From the NCBI RefSeq assembly GCF_022846615.1, contig NZ_AP025637.1:4985001-5049000 (forward strand): a stretch of 64,000 bases of DNA, in the 5' to 3' direction. Position 1 is the stretch's first letter, and every line of letters starts with the position of its first letter. A program made the translations under genes and the position numbers. This DNA is from Roseomonas fluvialis (lineage in GTDB: Bacteria > Pseudomonadota > Alphaproteobacteria > Acetobacterales > Acetobacteraceae). The notes under the pieces are model-generated. The model made no database searches, had not been told where the DNA came from, and saw only the letters and a program-made list of their open reading frames with translations. Shown here piece after piece: positions 45,642 through 54,621 of the stretch.

Positions 45642-47650
45642 TGCGCCGCGTCGCCGGCATCGATGTAGGTGGCACCTTCACCGACCTGGTGATGCAGGAT
45701 GCCGATGGGTCCATCCGCATCGCCAAGGTGCCGACCACGGCCGCGAACCAGGCCGGCGGCGTGCTGGCGGGGATCGCGGCCGCCGGCACGACGCCGGCCG
45801 CGCTCGACCTGATCGTGCACGGCACGACGGCGACGACGAACGCCGTGCTGGAACGCAAGCTGGCGAAGGTCGGCCTGGTGACCACGGCCGGCTTCCGCGA
45901 TGTGCTGGAACTCGGCCGTCGCACCCGTCCGCGCGCCTATGGCATGACCGGGTCCTTCGAACCGCTGGTGCCACGTGAATGGCGGCGGGAGGTCGCGGAG
46001 CGCATGGATGCGCGCGGCGCGGTCGTGACGCCTCTGGACGAGGCCGCGGTGGAGCGCGAGGTACGCGCGCTGCTGGCCGAAGGCTGCGAGGCGCTGGTCA
46101 TCCACTTCCTGCACGCCTATGCCAACCCGGCGCACGAGGTGCGCGCGGGCGAGATCGCGCGCGCCATCTGGCCGAACGGATACGTCACGCTCGGCCATGC
46201 GCTGCTGTCGGAATTCCGCGAATACGAACGTGGCACCACAGCGTCCGTGAACGCCGCGGTGCAGCCGGTGCTCGACCGCTACATCCGCCATCTTCAGGAC
46301 CGCCTCGCGGAAGCGGGGCATGCGCGCGACCTGCTGGTGATGAACGGCAATGGCGGCACGGTGCCGGCGCGCGCCGTGGCGGCCGAGGCTGCCAAGACGG
46401 TGATGTCCGGCCCCGCGTCCGGCGTCATGGCGGCGGCGGCCACGCTCGCGCAGTCCGGCGTGGTGAACGCCATCACCTGCGACATGGGCGGCACCTCCAC
46501 CGATGTTGCGCTGATCGCCGGCGGCGTGCCGGAGGTGTCGGCGGAACTCTCCATCGCGTATGGGCTGCCGATCCACCTGCCGATGGTGGATGTGCGCACG
46601 GTCGGCGCCGGTGGCGGGTCGATCGCCTGGATCGACCGCGGCGGCATGCTCCGCGTGGGGCCGGAAAGCGCTGGTTCGTCGCCAGGGCCGATCTGCTATG
46701 GGCGCGGCGGCATGCGCCCGACCGTGACGGACGCAAACCTGCTGCTCGGGCGGCTCGACCCGGATGCATTGCTCGCGACCGGGCGGCGCGTGGGCGTCGA
46801 TGAGGTGCGCGACGCCTTCGCGCAACTCGGTGCGCCACTCGGAATGGCGGCGGAGCAGGCGGCATCGGCCGTGATCCACCTCGCCAACGTGCTGATGGCC
46901 GGCGCGATCCGGATGGTGTCGCTCTCGCGCGGGCATGATCCGCGCGACTTTTCGCTGTTCGCGTTCGGAGGCGCGGGGCCGCTGCATGCGGTGGCGCTGG
47001 CGCGCGAGATCGGCATTCCGCAGGTGCTGGTTCCCTACCGCCCGGGCCTGACCAATGCGCTCGGCTGCCTGGTCGCGGATCTGCGGCAGGACGTGGTGAA
47101 TACGCTGAACCGCGGGCTGGACGACATCGCGGAATCGGAACTCGCCGCGGTGCTCGCGGCGCAGACGGACCGCGCCACGGCCGCCGTGCGCGCCGGCGGC
47201 GCCGAGGTCGAACGCATCGAGACGCGCCACGTCGCCGAGATGCAGTTCCGCGGCCAAACACACCTGATCCGCGTGCCGCTCGCCTCGGCCACGCCGTCGC
47301 GCGCCGAGGTGCAGGCCGCCTTTGAAGCCGCATACTTCGCGCGCTTCGAAGTGCGCCTGCCCGAGATCCGCGCGGTGCTGGTGAACCTGGCCACCAGCGT
47401 GGTCGGCCGCCGCCCGGCCTTCGACCTGCGCGCGCTGTCCGGTGGTGGGGGCGAGCCACGGCTCGGCATGCGGCGCCTCCATGCGGACGGCACCTGGCAC
47501 GATGCCGCGGTCTGGCAGCGCGAGGCCCTGGCCGAGGGTGCGCGCGTCGAGGGCCCGGCCATCCTGCAACAGGTCGATGCGACCATCATCCTCGAACCCG
47601 GAAGCGCGGCAGTGGTCGATGCGCTGGGCAACCTCAGGATCACCGCGTGA
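45641..47650 (+). CDS. HyuA-type hydantoinase/oxoprolinase subunit
   Basis: A 669-aa ATP-dependent hydantoinase A / 5-oxoprolinase A family subunit. It shows the actin-like ATP site 'GIDVGGTFTDLVMQDADGSI', 'DLIVHGTTATTNAVLERKLA', 'SGPASGVMAAAATLAQSGVV', 'ITCDMGGTSTDVALIAGG' and 'RTVGAGGGSIAWIDRGGMLR'. With HyuB these enzymes open lactam or imide rings such as hydantoin, N-methylhydantoin or 5-oxoproline at the cost of ATP. The ATG at 45641 overlaps the upstream stop (TGATG); an ATG at 45626 is an alternative. Between transporter and oxidoreductase genes, it probably hydrolyses a ring made by the latter. Confidence 0.93.
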   Translation: MRRVAGIDVGGTFTDLVMQDADGSIRIAKVPTTAANQAGGVLAGIAAAGTTPAALDLIVHGTTATTNAVLERKLAKVGLVTTAGFRDVLELGRRTRPRAYGMTGSFEPLVPREWRREVAERMDARGAVVTPLDEAAVEREVRALLAEGCEALVIHFLHAYANPAHEVRAGEIARAIWPNGYVTLGHALLSEFREYERGTTASVNAAVQPVLDRYIRHLQDRLAEAGHARDLLVMNGNGGTVPARAVAAEAAKTVMSGPASGVMAAAATLAQSGVVNAITCDMGGTSTDVALIAGGVPEVSAELSIAYGLPIHLPMVDVRTVGAGGGSIAWIDRGGMLRVGPESAGSSPGPICYGRGGMRPTVTDANLLLGRLDPDALLATGRRVGVDEVRDAFAQLGAPLGMAAEQAASAVIHLANVLMAGAIRMVSLSRGHDPRDFSLFAFGGAGPLHAVALAREIGIPQVLVPYRPGLTNALGCLVADLRQDVVNTLNRGLDDIAESELAAVLAAQTDRATAAVRAGGAEVERIETRHVAEMQFRGQTHLIRVPLASATPSRAEVQAAFEAAYFARFEVRLPEIRAVLVNLATSVVGRRPAFDLRALSGGGGEPRLGMRRLHADGTWHDAAVWQREALAEGARVEGPAILQQVDATIILEPGSAAVVDALGNLRITA

Positions 47651-49386
47651 TGGATGCGCTCACCCTCGCCGTCATCCAGGCCGGCCTCACGCAGGTTTGC
47701 AACGAGATGGACCTGGCCTTCTCCCGCGCCGCCTTCTCGCCCGTCATCGCCGAAGCGGACGACCGATCGGACGGCATCTACGCCGCCGAGGACGGCGCGC
47801 TGATCGCGCAGGGGGAGGGCGGGCTGCCGGTCTTCGTCGGCGCCATGCAGCACAGCGCCGGGCATATCATCCGTCTCATCCACGAGGGCGCCGTCGCCGC
47901 GCCCGAACCGGGCGACGTCTACATCGTCAATGACCCCTACCTGGGCGGCACGCATCTGATGGATGTGCGCTTCGCGCGCCCCTTCTTCGTCGACGGTACG
48001 CTGTTCTGCTGGCTGCAGAACACCGGCCACTGGCCCGACACCGGGGGCATGGTGCCCGGTGGCTTTTCCGCACACGCCACCGAGGTCGAGCAGGAAGGCC
48101 TGCGCCTGCCACCTGTGAAACTGTTCAAGCGCGGCGAGATCGATCGCGAGATCCTGTCCATCATCCAGTCCAACATCCGCGTGGCCGACCAGCGCATCGG
48201 CGACATCAAGGCGCAGGCGGCCGCGCTGATGGTGGGCGAACGGCGGCTCAACGACATCGTCGCGCGCTACGGTGCCGCCACGCTGCGCGACGCGATCGCG
48301 CTGATCCGTGACCGCGCCGCCCAACGCATGCGCGTCGAGATCCGCCGCATGCCCGAAGCCACCTGGCGTGCCGAGGCCTTCGTCGATTCCGACGGCGTGG
48401 TGGACGAACCGTTGCGCATCGCGCTGGCCGTCACGCGCACGGGCGATACACTGACCTTCGACTTCACCGGGTCGTCCAAGCCCTGCGCGGGGCCGATGAA
48501 CTCCGTCTGGTCCACCACCTTCTCCGCCGTATGCCTCGGCGTGAAGCACATCTTTCCCGATGTACCGATCAATGCTGGCACCTTCGAACCCCTGCACATC
48601 ATCCGGCCGGAAGGCACCTTCCTCGATGCCCGCTACCCGCGACCGGTCAGCGGTTGCGCGGCGGAGGTCAGCCAGCGCATCGCGGAAGCCGTATTTCTCT
48701 GCCTGGTGCAAGCGCTGCCCGACGAGGTCACCGCCGCGCCGGCGGGAACCTCGGGCAACTTCGCGCTCGGCGGCAGCGATCCCGCGCGTGGCGCGTCCTA
48801 TGTGATGTACCAGATCACCGGTGGCGGCTACGGCGGCAGTGCCGACCATGACGGGCTGACCAATGGCTGCTCCACCATCGGCATCAGCAAGACCGCGCCG
48901 GTCGAGGTGATGGAGCAGTACTACCCCATCCGCTTCACGCGCTTCGCGCTGCGCGATGGCTCCGGCGGGGCCGGGCTGCATCGCGGCGGCTTCGGCGTGC
49001 ACTACGAAGTGGAACTGCTGCGCGGTGAGGCGCGCGCCTCCTTCGTGATGGACCATGGCCGCTTCGGCCCGCCCGGCGTGCTGGGGGGTGGCGACGGCGC
49101 GCCGAACGAGGTCCGCATCCATCGCAACGGCACCACCACCACGCCGCTGCACCTGTCGAAGGACCAGGGCATTGCGCTGATGCCCGGCGACCGGGTGGAG
49201 GTCCGCACGCCCGGGGGCGGCGGATATGGCGATCCCTTCGCGCGCGAGCCCGCGCTGGTCGCGCGCGACGTGAAGCGCGGCTACTACGATGCCGCACAGG
49301 CGGCCGCGCTTTGGGGGGTTGCGCTCCGAGAGGGCAACGTCGACGCCACCGCCACCGACGCGCTGCGCCGGGGCCGCGCGGCATGA
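47650..49386 (+). CDS. HyuB-type hydantoinase/oxoprolinase subunit
   Basis: A 578-aa partner of the HyuA-type protein. It has the HyuB pattern: 'SPVIAEADDRSDGIYAAEDG', 'HIIRLIHEGAVAAPEPGDVY' and 'IVNDPYLGGTHLMDVRF', 'NTGHWPDTGGMVPGGFSAHA', 'FDFTGSSKPCAGPMNSVWST', and a C-terminal 'RVEVRTPGGGGYGDPFAREP'. His and Asp residues in the 'NDPYLGGTHLMD' block are thought to bind metal. The ATG at 47650 overlaps the HyuA stop; a GTG one codon before is possible. It overlaps the FAD-subunit gene by four bases. Confidence 0.93.
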   Translation: MDALTLAVIQAGLTQVCNEMDLAFSRAAFSPVIAEADDRSDGIYAAEDGALIAQGEGGLPVFVGAMQHSAGHIIRLIHEGAVAAPEPGDVYIVNDPYLGGTHLMDVRFARPFFVDGTLFCWLQNTGHWPDTGGMVPGGFSAHATEVEQEGLRLPPVKLFKRGEIDREILSIIQSNIRVADQRIGDIKAQAAALMVGERRLNDIVARYGAATLRDAIALIRDRAAQRMRVEIRRMPEATWRAEAFVDSDGVVDEPLRIALAVTRTGDTLTFDFTGSSKPCAGPMNSVWSTTFSAVCLGVKHIFPDVPINAGTFEPLHIIRPEGTFLDARYPRPVSGCAAEVSQRIAEAVFLCLVQALPDEVTAAPAGTSGNFALGGSDPARGASYVMYQITGGGYGGSADHDGLTNGCSTIGISKTAPVEVMEQYYPIRFTRFALRDGSGGAGLHRGGFGVHYEVELLRGEARASFVMDHGRFGPPGVLGGGDGAPNEVRIHRNGTTTTPLHLSKDQGIALMPGDRVEVRTPGGGGYGDPFAREPALVARDVKRGYYDAAQAAALWGVALREGNVDATATDALRRGRAA

Positions 49387-50225
49387 CCGCCTATCACCGC
49401 CCGCGCACGCTGCGCGATGCGCTGGCGATCCGCGCGGCGACAGGCGCGATGCCGCTGGCCGGCGGCACCGACATCCATCCCCTGCGCACCGCGCGCGCCG
49501 CCTGGGGCGAACCCTGGACGACGCCAGTGCTGGATCTTTCGGCCGTGCCGGGCCTCGCTGGCATCACCGAGACCGAGGATGGCTGGCGCATCGGCGCAAG
49601 CACCACCTGGACCGCGATCGCCGAATCACCCCTGCCGACGATCTTCGATGGCCTGCGCGCGGCGGCGCGCGACGTCGGAGGCCGCCAGGTGCAGAATCGC
49701 GGCACCATCGCCGGCAACCTGGTCACCGCATCGCCTGCCGGCGACGGCATCCCGAACCTGCTGGCCCTGGATGCCGCGGTGGAACTCGTCTCCGACGCCG
49801 GTGGCCGCCGATTGCCGGTCAGCGATTTCGTCACCGGCTACCGCGCCACGGCGCTTGCCGCGGGCGAACTGGTCGCCGCCATCCATATCCCGCGGCTTGA
49901 TGGTGCGCGCGGCCGCTTCGTGAAGCTTGGCGCGCGGCGCTACCTGGTCATCTCGATCGCCATGGTGGCGGCGGTGGTACGCTGCGAAGGCACGCGCATC
50001 GCGCAGGCGCGCGTGGCAATCGGCGCCTGCTCGCCGGTCGCGCAACGCCTTCCTGCGCTCGAGGATGCCTTGCGCGGCGTGGACATCGCAGATGCCGCCG
50101 CGGTCCCGAGTGCTGCGCATCTCGAGCTGCTCGCGCCCATCGCCGACATCCGTGCCTCCGCCCCGTATCGGCAAGACGCGGCACTCACACTGGTGCGCGA
50201 CCTCCTCGCGGGCTTCGCGCCATGA
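49383..50225 (+). CDS. FAD-binding subunit of a xanthine-dehydrogenase-family molybdenum hydroxylase
   Basis: A 280-aa medium subunit (CoxM/XdhB type). It has the FAD-contact blocks 'GAMPLAGGTDIHPLR' and 'GGRQVQNRGTIAGNLVTASP' with 'AGDGIPNLLALDAAVEL', and a CO_deh_flav_C domain ('RRYLVISIAMVAAVVRCEG', 'QARVAIGACSPVAQRLPALE'). It passes electrons from the 2Fe-2S centres of the next subunit to an acceptor. Start and stop overlap both neighbours by four bases. Confidence 0.93.
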   Translation: MTAYHRPRTLRDALAIRAATGAMPLAGGTDIHPLRTARAAWGEPWTTPVLDLSAVPGLAGITETEDGWRIGASTTWTAIAESPLPTIFDGLRAAARDVGGRQVQNRGTIAGNLVTASPAGDGIPNLLALDAAVELVSDAGGRRLPVSDFVTGYRATALAAGELVAAIHIPRLDGARGRFVKLGARRYLVISIAMVAAVVRCEGTRIAQARVAIGACSPVAQRLPALEDALRGVDIADAAAVPSAAHLELLAPIADIRASAPYRQDAALTLVRDLLAGFAP

Positions 50226-52903
50226 TCGCGCTGACGGTCAACGGCACGCGCCATGATGTCGCGGCCGATCCCTTCGCGCCACTGTCCGACACGCTGCGCG
50301 AGGTCCTCGGCCTGACCGGCACGAAGGAGGGTTGCAACGCCGGCGATTGCGGCGCCTGCACGGTGCTGATGGATGGCGCGCAGGTCTGCGCCTGCCTGGT
50401 CTCGACCGCGCAGGCGGAAGGTGCGGCCGTCACCACGGTCGAGGCCACCGACCCGCTGCTCGGCACGCTGCGCGCGGCCTTCCTCGCGCGTGGCGCGGCG
50501 CAATGCGGCATCTGCACGCCGGGCATGCTGATGGCGGCGCTCGACCTGCTGCGCCGTGACCCGACGCCCGATCGCGCGGCGGTGGAGGACGCGCTGGGCG
50601 GCGTGTTGTGTCGTTGCACCGGCTACCAGCAGATCGTCGACGCAGTGCTGGACGCTGCACGCGGCAGCATCGCCGCAGCACCGGCCAGCGGCGCGGTCGG
50701 GGCGGCGGTCCCGCGCCTCGATGGCCTGGGCAAGGTCGCCGGCACGGAGCGCTACGGCGCCGACGACGCGCCGGCGGATGCGCTGTGGTTGCGCGTGGTG
50801 CGGTCCCCCCATGCAAGCGCGCGCTTCACCCTCGGCGATCTCGAGGCCGCGCGCGCCGCGCATGGCCTGGTTGCCGTGCTGTCGGCCCGCGATGTGCCGG
50901 GCACCAACGCCTTCGGCATCATGCCCACCCTCAAGGACCAGCCGGTCTTCGCCGATGGGCTGGTGCGCCATCGGGGCGAGGCAGTGCTCGGCCTGGTCGG
51001 CACGCGCGCAGCGGTGGCCGCGGTGCGCGATGCCGACCTGCCCATCGCCTGGGATCCGTTGCCGCCGCTGACGGGGGTCGATGGCGCGCTGGCCCCCGCA
51101 GCACCACGGCTGCACGACCACGCGCCCGGCAATGTGCTGGTCCGTGGCCATCTGCGCTGCGGCGATGCCGAAGCCGCGCTCGCCACCAGCGCCGCGCGCG
51201 CCGAGGGTCGCTTCGCCACCGCCTTCGTCGAGCACGCCTACATCGAACCCGAAGCGGGCTACGCGGAGGCCGGCGGCCTCACCATCGCCGCCTGCACCCA
51301 GGCGCCGGTGATGGACCGCGAGGAGACCGCCCGCGTCCTGGGCGTCGCGGAACACGACGTGCGCATCATCCCGACCGGCTGCGGCGGCGGCTTTGGCGGC
51401 AAGCTCGATGCGTCGGTGCAGCCGCTGCTCGCGGTCGCGGCGCGTGTCACCAGCCGCCCCGTGCGGATCACCTATTCGCGCACCGAGAGCATGGCCTCCT
51501 CCACCAAGCGCCACCCTGCACGGCTGCAGGCGCGCATGGGCGCGGATGCCGATGGCCGCTTCACCGCCTTCATGCTCGATGGCGATTTCGACACCGGCTC
51601 CTACGCCTCCTGGGGGCCGACGGTGGCGAACCGCGTGCCGGTGCATGCCTCCGGCCCCTATCGCGTGCCGAGCGTACTGGCGCGCACGCGCGCCGTGCAT
51701 ACCAACGCGCCGCCCTCCGGCGCTTTCCGCGGCTTCGGCGTACCGCAAGCGGCGATCGCGACCGAGGCGTTGGTCGACGACCTGGCAGAGGCGCTGCGTA
51801 TCGACCGCTGGGAGATCAGGCGCCGCAACGCGATCGGCAGGGGCGATACGACGCCCTCCGGCCAGGTGCTGCATGCCTCGGCGGGATTGCCGGAGTGCCT
51901 CGATGCGCTGAAGCCCGACTGGGATGCGGCGCTGGCGCGCGTCGCGGCGCACAACGCGTCGGCGCCGCGGCAGCGCCTCGGCGCCGGCATCGCCTGCATG
52001 TGGTACGGCTGCGGCAATACCGCGATGTCCAACCCGTCCACCATGCGCATCACGCTGGCGCGCGATGGTTCGCTCACGCTGTTCAACGGCGCGGTGGATA
52101 TCGGCCAGGGCAGCACAACGGTCATCGGGCAGATTGCGGCGGAAGCGCTCGGCCTGCCGCTCGCCACGCTCCGGCAGGTGGTGGGCGACACGGCGCTCAC
52201 GCCGGATGCCGGCAAGACCTCGGCGTCGCGACAGACATTCGTCAGTGGCCGTGCGGCGGCCGACGCCGCGAAGGCGCTGCGCGCGCGGCTGCTGGCCCTG
52301 GCCAATGCCGGCGATGGCGCGACGCTGGCTCTGGAGGGTGCGCGCCTGACGGTGCGCGATGCGCACACCAGGCGCGTCATCGACCTCGCTGCGCTGGAGG
52401 CCGACATCACGGCCGAGGCGCGCTACGATCCACCCACCGTGCCGCTCGACGCCGATGGCCAGGGTGTGCCCTACGCGACCTACGGCTTCGCGGCACAGGT
52501 CGCGCTGGTGCGCGTGGACTTGCAGCTCGCGACGGTGAAGGTGGAGGAGATCGTGGTGGCGCAGGATGTCGGCCGCGCGGTGAACCCGCTGCTGATCACG
52601 GGGCAGATCCATGGCGGCATCGCGCAGGGCCTCGGCCTCGCTCTGATGGAGGAATTCATCCCAGGCCGCACCGAGAACCTGCACGACTACCTGATCCCCA
52701 CCGCCGGCGACATGCCACGCATTCGCATCCACCTCATCGAAGACCCCGAACCCGAAGGCCCCTTCGGCGCGAAGGGCGTGGGCGAACCCGCGCTGGTGCC
52801 GACCGCGCCCGCAATCCTCTCGGCCATCCGCCACGCCACCGGCGTGCGCATCACGCAGGTGCCCGTGCTGCCGCACCGCCTGCACGCGGCGATGCGCGCA
52901 TGA
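50222..52903 (+). CDS. molybdenum hydroxylase with fused 2Fe-2S and molybdopterin subunits
   Basis: An 893-aa protein. Residues 1-155 carry two 2Fe-2S clusters ('KEGCNAGDCGACTVLMDG' and 'QCGICTPGM' with 'CRCTGYQQIVDAVL'). Residues about 160-893 are the molybdopterin-binding large subunit, with 'GCGGGFGGKLDASVQP', 'APPSGAFRGFGVPQA', 'GAVDIGQGSTTVIGQIAAEA' and the terminal 'GPFGAKGVGEPALVPTAPAI' with the catalytic Glu. In most bacteria these are two proteins (CoxS and CoxL). Such enzymes hydroxylate N-heteroaromatic rings next to nitrogen using water. Homology does not fix the substrate; the next gene points to a pyridine- or pyrimidine-type compound. Confidence 0.94.
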   Translation: MIALTVNGTRHDVAADPFAPLSDTLREVLGLTGTKEGCNAGDCGACTVLMDGAQVCACLVSTAQAEGAAVTTVEATDPLLGTLRAAFLARGAAQCGICTPGMLMAALDLLRRDPTPDRAAVEDALGGVLCRCTGYQQIVDAVLDAARGSIAAAPASGAVGAAVPRLDGLGKVAGTERYGADDAPADALWLRVVRSPHASARFTLGDLEAARAAHGLVAVLSARDVPGTNAFGIMPTLKDQPVFADGLVRHRGEAVLGLVGTRAAVAAVRDADLPIAWDPLPPLTGVDGALAPAAPRLHDHAPGNVLVRGHLRCGDAEAALATSAARAEGRFATAFVEHAYIEPEAGYAEAGGLTIAACTQAPVMDREETARVLGVAEHDVRIIPTGCGGGFGGKLDASVQPLLAVAARVTSRPVRITYSRTESMASSTKRHPARLQARMGADADGRFTAFMLDGDFDTGSYASWGPTVANRVPVHASGPYRVPSVLARTRAVHTNAPPSGAFRGFGVPQAAIATEALVDDLAEALRIDRWEIRRRNAIGRGDTTPSGQVLHASAGLPECLDALKPDWDAALARVAAHNASAPRQRLGAGIACMWYGCGNTAMSNPSTMRITLARDGSLTLFNGAVDIGQGSTTVIGQIAAEALGLPLATLRQVVGDTALTPDAGKTSASRQTFVSGRAAADAAKALRARLLALANAGDGATLALEGARLTVRDAHTRRVIDLAALEADITAEARYDPPTVPLDADGQGVPYATYGFAAQVALVRVDLQLATVKVEEIVVAQDVGRAVNPLLITGQIHGGIAQGLGLALMEEFIPGRTENLHDYLIPTAGDMPRIRIHLIEDPEPEGPFGAKGVGEPALVPTAPAILSAIRHATGVRITQVPVLPHRLHAAMRA

Positions 52904-54384
52904 CCAGCCGCGCCGCCCGCAGCGCGCAGTTCGGCGCGGCGGAAGCCGACGGCATCATCCGCTGCGATGCCTGCCCAGTGCTGTGCCGCATCCGCCCCGG
53001 CCGTGCCGGAGCCTGCGCGCGCTATGCCAATGCCGACGGCGTGCTGGTGCGGACCGACCCGGTTCTGGCACTGGCGCATGCAGTGGACAGCAACGCGCCC
53101 GTCGTGGCCTTCGCGGAACGCCACTGGGATGGCGCGCTGATGGACCCGTCGCGGGTCTTCCTCACCGGCGTGGGCTCCGGCACCACATACCCGGACTACA
53201 AGCCAGCGCCCTTCATTGTCGGCAGCACCCATGACGGCGTCGACACCGTCACCGTCGTGACCGAGGGCATGTTCAGCTATTGCGGCGTGAAGGTGAAGAT
53301 CGACACCGACCGCCACCTGGGCCCGGAAACCGCGGCGGTGCGCGTGAACGGCGAACAGGTCGGCCACGTCACCAGCGCCGAATACGGATCGCAGATGCTG
53401 TCCATCGGCGGCGTACGGCACCTCACGGGCGGGTCGAAGAAGGAAGGCGTCGTCACCTGCGATACGCTGCTGAAGCTGTGTGGTGCCGAACCGGTCGCGT
53501 TCACCATCGACGGCGGTCATGCCGTGGTCGTACAGGCGGGTGCGGCGCCCATCGTGGATGGCACGCCGGAAACGCGCATGCGCGTCGGCTGCGGCAGCGC
53601 GGCCGTAGGCATCTTTGCGCAGCAGTGGCTTGGGCATGTGGACGAGGTGATCGTGGTGGACGACCACATCACCGGTGTGTTGAGCGAACACCAGGCCGGC
53701 CGCGTGCTGGACATGCGCCCGGCCGGCATCCGCGTCCGCGGCCGGCGTTCCACGCCAGGTCGCTACTTCCAGGTCGCACAGCCCGGGCTGGGCTGGGGCG
53801 GCACCGACATCACCGACCCGCTCTCGGTCATCGAGCGCATCGACCCGAAGCTCGCCTGGCCCGGCCTGCGCCTGCTGTTCACCAGCACGACCGGCGACCA
53901 CGCGCTGTACTGCGTGCTGGATGACACGCTGACGCCGCAGCCCGCCGAGATGCCTTCCGCCGTGCGCGCGGTGGTCGACCGAATCGGCGAGAATTGCGAA
54001 CCCTCCCTGTGTTCCGTGCTGTTCATCGCGGGCGCGGGCGGGTCGCTGCGCGCGGGCGTCACCGGCAATCCGGTGCTGCTCACGCGCTCCGTCGCGCGCG
54101 GTGAAACGCGCGTCACGATGGGCGGCGCACCCGTGTATCTCTGGCCCGGCGGGGGCATCACCATCATGGCCGATGTCCTGCGCATGCCACCGCGGGCCTT
54201 CGGGCACGTACCCACGCCGGCCCTTGTCGCACCCATCGAATTCACCCTGCCGCGCGCGCTCTACGAAACGCTTGGCGGCCACATGGACCAGGTGCAGCCG
54301 CTGGCCGAGGTGCTGCGCAGCCTGGGCGACGACCTGCGGGTCGAGACATGGCACCCCGGCAATCCCTGGCCTGTCGCGCGGTAG
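52900..54384 (+). CDS. 6-hydroxynicotinate-reductase-like iron-sulphur flavoprotein
   Basis: A 494-aa protein of the family typified by 6-hydroxynicotinate reductase (Hnr) of the nicotinate fermenter Eubacterium barkeri, an Fe-S flavoenzyme that reduces a hydroxypyridine ring. The N-terminus has Cys 22, 25, 29 and 39 ('CDACPVLCRIRPG', 'GACARYANADG'), suited to a 4Fe-4S cluster. Further conserved-looking blocks are 'GSGTTYPDYKPAPFIVGSTH', 'TVVTEGMFSYCGVKVKIDTD' and 'RMRVGCGSAAVGIFAQQWLG'. The family call comes from memory of annotated relatives. It overlaps the Mo-hydroxylase gene by four bases, which fits hydroxylation followed by reduction of the same ring. Confidence 0.82.
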   Translation: MTSRAARSAQFGAAEADGIIRCDACPVLCRIRPGRAGACARYANADGVLVRTDPVLALAHAVDSNAPVVAFAERHWDGALMDPSRVFLTGVGSGTTYPDYKPAPFIVGSTHDGVDTVTVVTEGMFSYCGVKVKIDTDRHLGPETAAVRVNGEQVGHVTSAEYGSQMLSIGGVRHLTGGSKKEGVVTCDTLLKLCGAEPVAFTIDGGHAVVVQAGAAPIVDGTPETRMRVGCGSAAVGIFAQQWLGHVDEVIVVDDHITGVLSEHQAGRVLDMRPAGIRVRGRRSTPGRYFQVAQPGLGWGGTDITDPLSVIERIDPKLAWPGLRLLFTSTTGDHALYCVLDDTLTPQPAEMPSAVRAVVDRIGENCEPSLCSVLFIAGAGGSLRAGVTGNPVLLTRSVARGETRVTMGGAPVYLWPGGGITIMADVLRMPPRAFGHVPTPALVAPIEFTLPRALYETLGGHMDQVQPLAEVLRSLGDDLRVETWHPGNPWPVAR

Positions 54385-54621
54385 GCGGGCCGCGGATGCC
54401 GGCGGACCGTCCAGGCGGGTGCAGCCGGGCCGGCAACGGAAAGCGCCGCCGCGCGGTCCCAGGGCGCTCTGCCAAACCTGCCCCGGTGGCGCGATCGTGC
54501 CGCCACGGCCCCTGCCGATGGTCGCCACGGACCGCCCGCAGCCGGCGCCATGCCGCCGAGGTCCCGGCGGCTGTCCTTCGGCAGCGCCACCCCCGCGCCC
54601 TCGCCAGGTCGCGCTGACACC

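Noticed and set aside
54385-54621. Small gene between the Hnr-like and UPF0280 genes
   Set aside because: Frames are open in several directions, but none has a start with ribosome binding site or a recognisable sequence; treated as intergenic.
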